The position numbers were made by a program, and so were the translations under genes. The notes under the pieces are model-generated. The model worked only from the letters and a program-made list of their open reading frames with translations. It had not been told where the DNA came from and did no database searches. Positions 7,278 to 11,610 of a DNA stretch of 11,610 nt are shown in pieces. Each line of letters opens with the position of its first letter. The stretch's first letter is position 1. This DNA comes from Gallionellaceae bacterium. GTDB taxonomy: Bacteria; Pseudomonadota; Gammaproteobacteria; Burkholderiales; Gallionellaceae. The stretch lies in the NCBI GenBank assembly GCA_030646595.1, contig JAUSKS010000001.1, positions 1-11,610 of the forward strand, in the 5' to 3' direction.

Positions 7278-7895
7278 ATGCCCCATCCTGCTGCACTGAT
7301 TTTTCTGTGGGCTGCTCTGGTGCTCAGCATGCAGTCCTTATCCGTGACTGCATTATTCTTCATGGGTGTTCTTTTACTGCTGGCCGCTTATTTATGGTCA
7401 GCGGCGCGCTTGCTGATTTTGTTGCGCCGTACCCGCTGGATCATGTTCTCGCTGTTGCTGATCTATGCTTACGCGACACCGGGAAATGCCCTATGGCCCG
7501 CACTCGCCCAGTTCAGCCCCACTATTGAAGGATTAACAGGGGGTATAGTGCAAGCGGGTCGTCTGCTATGTGTGCTGGCGAGTTTGGCCATGCTATTGCA
7601 AGCCTTGCCACCTGGCCAACTCATTAATGGCCTCTATACCTTGAGTTACCCTTTGCATTTTATTGGTCTGCCGCGCGAACGCATAGCGGTGCGCCTGGCG
7701 TTAACGCTGCACTACGCTGAAATGAACTTGCTGCCTTCTGTTGATTGGCATACACACATCGACCACATGCTGGCTCCTGTCTATCAGGGGCAGGCTGCGC
7801 AGCATGATATTGAAATACACCACCTCCCCTATACCTGGTTGGATGGCCTGTTATGGGTGGCAGGTACGCTCTTGCTGGCTTGGGTGCTGCTATGA
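7278..7895 (+). CDS. CbiQ/EcfT-like integral membrane protein
   Basis: This is a predicted 205-residue membrane protein. Hydrophobic segments lie at about 4-20, 23-41, 54-66, 88-108 and 187-205, with an Arg-rich turn (LLRRTRW) after the second. The central part (about 115-147: NGLYTLSYPLHFIGLPRERI then AVRLALTLHYAE) fits the pattern of EcfT/CbiQ proteins, in which a short L..PL..LGLP segment precedes an R/A/L-rich helix. EcfT proteins are the transmembrane coupling subunits of energy-coupling-factor vitamin and metal importers. No ATPase or substrate-binding partner gene is nearby, so transport is not shown. The ATG at 7278 has no obvious Shine-Dalgarno sequence, and Met18 (7329) is an alternative start. 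The stop overlaps truA as ATGA. The family call is moderate and the substrate unknown. Confidence 0.8.
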   Translation: MPHPAALIFLWAALVLSMQSLSVTALFFMGVLLLLAAYLWSAARLLILLRRTRWIMFSLLLIYAYATPGNALWPALAQFSPTIEGLTGGIVQAGRLLCVLASLAMLLQALPPGQLINGLYTLSYPLHFIGLPRERIAVRLALTLHYAEMNLLPSVDWHTHIDHMLAPVYQGQAAQHDIEIHHLPYTWLDGLLWVAGTLLLAWVLL

Positions 7896-8686
7896 GGATT
7901 GCCCTGGGAGTGGAATATAATGGCACTCCTTTTCTGGGCTGGCAAAGTCAGGCGGCAGGTGACACGGTGCAAGATGCTTTGCAGGCTGCGTTGAGTGGCA
8001 TTGCGGGTGAGTCCATAGTAGTTGTGGCTGCTGGCCGTACTGATACCGGTGTGCATGCGCTGGAACAAGTGGTACATTTTGATACCGGGGTGGAGCGTCC
8101 TTTGTCGGCCTGGGTGCGCGGAGTGAATGCCTTATTGCCGAAAAGTATAGCTGTGTTGTGGGCACATCCCGTGCCACATGAATTTCACGCACGCTTCTCA
8201 GCCCAGGCACGCAGTTATTGTTATTTACTTATTAACCGTCCGGTACGCAGTGCTTTACAGCAGGGCCGTATGGGTTGGTATCATGCCCCCCTGAATGTGA
8301 AACCGATGTGCCAAGCAGTGCAGTATTTATTGGGCGAGCATGATTTCAGCGCCTTTCGCGCCGCAGAATGCCAGGCCAAATCCCCTGTTAAAAATCTGGC
8401 GCAACTTGATATACGCAAGCAGGGTGATACTTTGATTTTTGATTTCACTGCCAATGCTTTTTTGCACCATATGGTGCGCAACATTATGGGTTGTTTGCTG
8501 TATGTCGGTAACGGCAAGCATCCACCGCAGTGGGTAGGTGAAGTATTGGTCAGCAGGAATCGCAACCTGGCTGCACCGACTTTTGCTCCGGATGGTTTAT
8601 ACCTGTCACAGATTAGCTATGATGCGAAATGGGGATTGCCGCAGATTAAACAGCTCAGCTTTGGATGGGCTGAGGAAGAGGACTGA
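7892..8686 (+). CDS. truA: tRNA pseudouridine(38-40) synthase
   Basis: TruA isomerises uridines 38-40 in the anticodon stem of many tRNAs. The ATG at 7892 overlaps the previous stop by four bases and starts MRIALGVEYNGTPFLGWQ, the usual TruA N-terminus; an in-frame ATG at 7853 lies inside the upstream gene and is rejected. The product is 264 residues, normal for the family. The catalytic aspartate is Asp51 in AGRTDTGVHA. Other signatures are FHARFSAQARSYCY, HDFSAFRA and the C-terminal FLHHMVRNIMGCL segment. It is followed by a hairpin and a convergent minus-strand gene, so it probably ends a transcription unit that includes the upstream membrane protein. Confidence 0.97.
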   Translation: MRIALGVEYNGTPFLGWQSQAAGDTVQDALQAALSGIAGESIVVVAAGRTDTGVHALEQVVHFDTGVERPLSAWVRGVNALLPKSIAVLWAHPVPHEFHARFSAQARSYCYLLINRPVRSALQQGRMGWYHAPLNVKPMCQAVQYLLGEHDFSAFRAAECQAKSPVKNLAQLDIRKQGDTLIFDFTANAFLHHMVRNIMGCLLYVGNGKHPPQWVGEVLVSRNRNLAAPTFAPDGLYLSQISYDAKWGLPQIKQLSFGWAEEED

Positions 8687-8732
8687 CGGGCACGGAATAG
8701 ATTGCAAGCCTAACCATGCTGCAATATGCCCG
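8687..8732 (+). terminator. imperfect hairpin after truA (possible terminator)
   Basis: The base after the truA stop opens an inverted repeat: CGGGCA (8687-8692) with TGCCCG (8727-8732), enclosing ATTGCA (8701-8706) with TGCAAT (8720-8725). The two stems are separated by an asymmetric internal loop. No T tract follows. Its place between convergent genes suits a bidirectional 3'-end structure, but the evidence is weak. Confidence 0.3.
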
Positions 8733-8749
8733 CCAGGTAATGCCCAGCA

Positions 8750-8914
8750 TCATCGGGTCAAGCTCGGACTGACTCTTTCCGACTCGTGCTTTTTTAAATA
8801 CATATGCAGATCTTCCAGCACATCGTCCTCGATATGCTCTTCTGCCGTCATGCCGCCATAAAAAAAATGATGCAATGTATCAGTGACCAATTCAGTCAGC
8901 GTTATTTCTTTCAT
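8750..8914 (-). CDS. small acidic protein of unknown function
   Basis: This is a 54-residue minus-strand gene starting MKEITLTELVTDTLHHFFYG. The ATG at 8912-8914 was chosen because AGAGGAGG lies five bases upstream, nearly perfectly complementary to the 16S rRNA tail. A longer frame from 8956 lacks this and would put the site inside the coding region. The protein is acidic and probably helical, with five histidines (15, 16, 27, 37, 43) among many Glu/Asp, notably EEHIEDDVLEDLH. It has no signal peptide or membrane segment. I do not recognise the family. A regulatory, antitoxin-like or metal-binding role is possible but unsupported. It is convergent with truA and divergent from trpF, splitting two genes that I recall as usually adjacent in related bacteria. 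The ribosome-binding site is the main argument that it is real. Confidence 0.65.
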   Translation of the reverse strand: MKEITLTELVTDTLHHFFYGGMTAEEHIEDDVLEDLHMYLKKHESERVSPSLTR

Positions 8915-8918
8915 CGTA

Positions 8919-8927
8919 ACCTCCTCT
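8919..8927 (-). promoter_or_regulatory. strong Shine-Dalgarno site of the minus-strand small gene
   Basis: The minus strand reads AGAGGAGGT here, with AGAGGAGG ending five bases before the ATG. It is the strongest ribosome-binding site in the window and fixes the start of the 54-codon gene. Confidence 0.8.
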
Positions 8928-9045
8928 AAGTTTGTGGTGTACAACCGTCCCAGCAACGGGTAGGCACAGTATTACTATCAAGCTCATCAGGCTCTGTACG
9001 ATAACGAACATAGGGCGAATGAAATCACATTACATTTATTGAAAT

Positions 9046-9073
9046 TTGGACTGCTACCTTAATGCATTACAAT
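9046..9073 (+). promoter_or_regulatory. candidate sigma-70 promoter for trpFBA
   Basis: TTGGAC (9046-9051), a 16-bp spacer and TACAAT (9068-9073) give a good -10 (5 of 6) and a weak -35 (3 of 6). Transcription would start near 9080, leaving a leader of about 25 nt before trpF. That leader holds no Trp-codon peptide or hairpin, so classical attenuation is not visible. The rest of the divergent spacer (8928-9045) holds no gene or repeat that I can support. Confidence 0.4.
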
Positions 9074-9105
9074 ACTGACTTTGTTTCCTTTAGTGCTTCA
9101 ACAAT

Positions 9106-9747
9106 ATGACCCGGATCAAGATTTGCGGTCTCACACGTGTGCAGGATATTCAGGCTGCGGCAAACTGCGGCGCAGATGCCCTGGGGCTGGTGTTCTATGA
9201 TAAAAGCCCGCGTTATGTGTCCTTGCAACAAGCAGTACAGCTGGCGCAGGCTATTCCTCCTTTTATTGCAGTGGTGGGGTTATTCGTCAACGCCGAAGCT
9301 GCGTGGGTGCGTGCAGTGTTGCAGCAAATACCCTTGAGTTTGTTGCAATTTCACGGGGAAGAAGCCCCTGAGTTTTGTGCGCAATTCGGCAAACCTTATC
9401 TCAAGGCAATTCGCGTCCAAGCAGGAGTAGATTTGTTACAATGCGCGGCGCGTTTTCATACTGCCCAGGGCTTGTTGCTGGATACATATGTAGACGGCAT
9501 GCAAGGCGGCACTGGAAAAACGTTCGACTGGACGTTGATCCCGTCGCTGCCCCTGCCGGTGATTTTGTCTGGCGGTTTGCAGCCCGATAATGTGGCAGCG
9601 GCTATTAAACAGGTGCGTCCCTATGCAGTAGACGTGTCTAGTGGTGTAGAGTCGGGTGGCGTGAAAATAACTAAAGGCATCAAGGATGCAGGAAAAATTG
9701 CTGCATTCATCAACGAGGTTAAGCGAATAGATGTACAACTATCCTGA
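9106..9747 (+). CDS. trpF: phosphoribosylanthranilate isomerase (TrpF)
   Basis: TrpF converts N-(5-phosphoribosyl)anthranilate to the carboxyphenylamino-deoxyribulose phosphate in tryptophan synthesis. The start [14 protein letters not shown] is typical, with catalytic Cys7; the general acid is Asp126 in LLLDTYVDG. Phosphate-binding loops are visible as GGTGKTFDW (134-142), [10 protein letters not shown] (154-163) and DVSSGVES (176-183). Its 213 residues match the family. The ATG at 9106 has no recognisable Shine-Dalgarno sequence, only a pyrimidine-rich leader. The 3' end overlaps trpB by 17 bases, indicating a coupled trpF-trpB-trpA operon. Confidence 0.97.
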   Translation: MTRIKICGLTRVQDIQAAANCGADALGLVFYDKSPRYVSLQQAVQLAQAIPPFIAVVGLFVNAEAAWVRAVLQQIPLSLLQFHGEEAPEFCAQFGKPYLKAIRVQAGVDLLQCAARFHTAQGLLLDTYVDGMQGGTGKTFDWTLIPSLPLPVILSGGLQPDNVAAAIKQVRPYAVDVSSGVESGGVKITKGIKDAGKIAAFINEVKRIDVQLS

Positions 9748-10927
9748 TAGCAGCGGCCACTTTGGCCCCTATGGCGGCATTTATGTGGCCGAAACTTTGA
9801 TGGGCGCGCTGCAAGAATTGAATGTGGCTTATGAGAAATACCGCCACGATCCTGAATTCATTGCCGAGCTGAACACTGATCTCAAGCATTTTGTCGGTCG
9901 CCCCAGCCCGGTGTACCACGCCCAGCGCTGGTCACAGCAACTCGGCGGTGCGCAAATCTATTTGAAGCGCGAAGATCTCAACCATACCGGCGCGCACAAG
10001 GTCAACAACACCGTGGGGCAGGCGCTGTTGGCCAAACGCATGGGCAAGCCGCGTGTGATTGCAGAGACGGGCGCGGGGCAACATGGCGTGGCAACTGCGA
10101 CCGTGGCCGCGCGCTATGGCATGGAATGTGTGGTGTACATGGGCTCGGAAGACATGCAGCGCCAGGCGCAGAACGTGTATCGCATGAAGCTGCTGGGCGC
10201 AACCGTGGTGCCGGTGGAGAGTGGTTCCAGAACGCTCAAGGATGCGCTCAACGAAGCGATGCGGGATTGGGTAACCAACATCGAAAATACTTTTTACATC
10301 ATCGGCACCGTGGCCGGGCCGCATCCTTATCCGATGATGGTGCGCGATTTCAATTCCATCGTCAGCAAGGAATGCGTGGTGCAGATGCCAGAACTGGCAG
10401 GACGCCAGCCGGATGCGGTTATCGCCTGTGTCGGTGGTGGCTCCAATGCGATGGGTGTGTTTTATTCCTATATTGATATGCCAGGGGTAAAGCTGATCGG
10501 CGTGGAAGCAGGTGGACACGGTTTGAATTCCGGACAACACGCGGCACCGCTGACCGCCAACAGCAAGGTGGGCGTGCTGCACGGCAACCGTACTTATTTA
10601 ATGCAGGATGAAAATGGCCAGATCATCGAAACCCATTCCATCTCAGCCGGGCTGGACTATCCCGGTGTCGGCCCCGAACATAGCTGGCTGAAAGACAGCA
10701 AGCGCGCCGAATATGTTGCGATAAATGATGATGAAGCATTGCGTGCCTTTCATGACCTGTGTCACTTTGAAGGTATCATCCCGGCGTTGGAATCTAGCCA
10801 CGCATTGGCACATGCTGCGAAAATCGCGCCGAGTATGGCAAAAGATAAAATACTACTGGTCAATCTGTCCGGGCGCGGCGACAAGGATATGGCGACCGTG
10901 GCGCGCGTGTCGGGGATTGCGCTATGA
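9731..10927 (+). CDS. trpB: tryptophan synthase beta chain
   Basis: TrpB condenses indole with serine to form tryptophan, using pyridoxal phosphate; it works as an alpha2-beta2 complex with TrpA. The ATG at 9731 lies inside trpF and gives [23 protein letters not shown] without the first letters of many homologues; AGG at 9716-9718 is a distant ribosome-binding candidate. The PLP lysine is Lys90 in HTGAHKVNN, the catalytic glutamate is Glu112 in AETGAGQHG, and the cofactor phosphate loop is GGGSNAMG. At 398 residues it has normal length. The stop overlaps the trpA start as ATGA. Confidence 0.98.
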   Translation: MYNYPDSSGHFGPYGGIYVAETLMGALQELNVAYEKYRHDPEFIAELNTDLKHFVGRPSPVYHAQRWSQQLGGAQIYLKREDLNHTGAHKVNNTVGQALLAKRMGKPRVIAETGAGQHGVATATVAARYGMECVVYMGSEDMQRQAQNVYRMKLLGATVVPVESGSRTLKDALNEAMRDWVTNIENTFYIIGTVAGPHPYPMMVRDFNSIVSKECVVQMPELAGRQPDAVIACVGGGSNAMGVFYSYIDMPGVKLIGVEAGGHGLNSGQHAAPLTANSKVGVLHGNRTYLMQDENGQIIETHSISAGLDYPGVGPEHSWLKDSKRAEYVAINDDEALRAFHDLCHFEGIIPALESSHALAHAAKIAPSMAKDKILLVNLSGRGDKDMATVARVSGIAL

Positions 10928-11610
10928 GCCGTATACAAGCAACTTTTGCAAAACTCAAGTTACATCATCGCAAGGCGCTTATTCCTTTCATCACCGCAGG
11001 TGATCCTAGCCCGTCCATCACAGTGGCCTTGCTGCATACTTTGGTGGAAGCGGGAGCAGACATACTCGAACTGGGTGTGCCATTCTCTGATCCGATGGCG
11101 GATGGTCCCACCATACAGCGCGCTTCCGAGCGCGCGCTGAAACACCATGTCAGTCTGCGTGATGTGTTGGGCATGGTGACCGAGTTCCGTAAAAAAGACA
11201 GCACAACGCCGCTGGTGTTGATGGGCTATGGCAATCCGATTGAAGCGATGGGCTGGGAGATTTTTTCCCAGCGATGTGCCGAAGCAGGCGTGGATGGTGT
11301 GCTGACCGTGGATTTTCCGCCGGAAGAAAGTCACGCAGCATTCGGCCATTTGCAGCGTCACGGCATCGATCCCATTTTTCTGCTGGCACCGACCACCGAC
11401 GATGAACGCATTGCGCGCATAGCCAAACAGGCACGTGGTTATGTATATTATGTTTCGCTCAAGGGGGTGACGGGTGCCGGAAATCTGGATTTAAGCGACA
11501 TCAAACAAAAAATCCCGCAACTCAGAAAATACATTACCTTGCCCATAGGCGTAGGCTTTGGTATCCGCGACGCAGAAACGGCGCAGGCTGTCGCGAAATT
11601 ATGTGATGGG
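10924..11610 (+). CDS. trpA: tryptophan synthase alpha chain, 3'-truncated by the window
   Basis: TrpA cleaves indole-3-glycerol phosphate to indole and glyceraldehyde phosphate, passing indole through a tunnel to TrpB. The frame begins [20 protein letters not shown] at the ATG overlapping the trpB stop and stays open to the last base, giving 229 codons of an expected 265-270. The catalytic pair Glu49 and Asp60 is intact in [15 protein letters not shown]. Downstream are [36 protein letters not shown] and the phosphate-binding [11 protein letters not shown]. The stop codon lies outside the window. No defect is visible in the part shown. Confidence 0.97.
   Translation, partial: MSRIQATFAKLKLHHRKALIPFITAGDPSPSITVALLHTLVEAGADILELGVPFSDPMADGPTIQRASERALKHHVSLRDVLGMVTEFRKKDSTTPLVLMGYGNPIEAMGWEIFSQRCAEAGVDGVLTVDFPPEESHAAFGHLQRHGIDPIFLLAPTTDDERIARIAKQARGYVYYVSLKGVTGAGNLDLSDIKQKIPQLRKYITLPIGVGFGIRDAETAQAVAKLCDG

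Noticed and set aside
8928..9045. Possible operator palindromes in the divergent spacer
   Set aside because: Only short complements such as CCGT...ACGG (4 bp) could be found, which is within chance expectation.
9074..9105. Tryptophan attenuator or leader peptide before trpF
   Set aside because: The leader is too short and has no Trp codons, leader ORF or alternative hairpins.
9932..10582. 216-codon minus-strand open frame opposite trpB
   Set aside because: It is a shadow of the GC-biased third positions of trpB; no motif or ribosome-binding site was seen.

Overview
The window looks like a chromosomal segment of a betaproteobacterium, probably of the Nitrosomonadales/Gallionellaceae/Methylophilaceae type. 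This rests on the gene order (leuC, small protein, leuD, leuB, asd, fimV, membrane protein, truA, trpF, trpB, trpA) and on the protein sequences, and the exact taxon is inferred. Nearly everything reads on the plus strand with little intergenic space. No tRNA, rRNA, CRISPR array, phage gene or insertion sequence was seen.

Region 1 (1-3200) is the leucine operon: leuC (5' end outside the window), a small secreted basic repeat protein, leuD and leuB. LeuC and LeuD form isopropylmalate isomerase and LeuB is the next enzyme. The small gene sits between the two isomerase subunits with a 4-nt overlap on one side and a 1-nt overlap on the other. It encodes a signal peptide followed by five 11-residue repeats that would form a lysine-faced amphipathic helix.

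Region 2 (3201-4508) holds asd, the branch-point enzyme for Lys/Met/Thr. It is preceded by a 134-bp palindromic REP/BIME-like element bounded by GTAG/CTAC and followed by a stem-loop.

Region 3 (4509-8686) holds fimV (LysM inner-membrane hub protein of type IV pili and cell poles), an orphan CbiQ/EcfT-like membrane protein, and truA (tRNA pseudouridine synthase). The last two overlap by 4 nt.

Region 4 (8687-9105) is the only real break. It has an imperfect hairpin after truA, a 54-codon gene of unknown function on the minus strand with a near-perfect Shine-Dalgarno sequence, and a candidate promoter for trpF.

Region 5 (9106-11610) is a tightly overlapping trpF-trpB-trpA operon for the last steps of tryptophan synthesis; trpA runs off the 3' edge.

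Most of the window is ordinary metabolism in a conserved order. The less ordinary items are the 11-residue repeat protein inside leuCD, the REP-like element before asd, the orphan EcfT-like protein and the minus-strand small gene.
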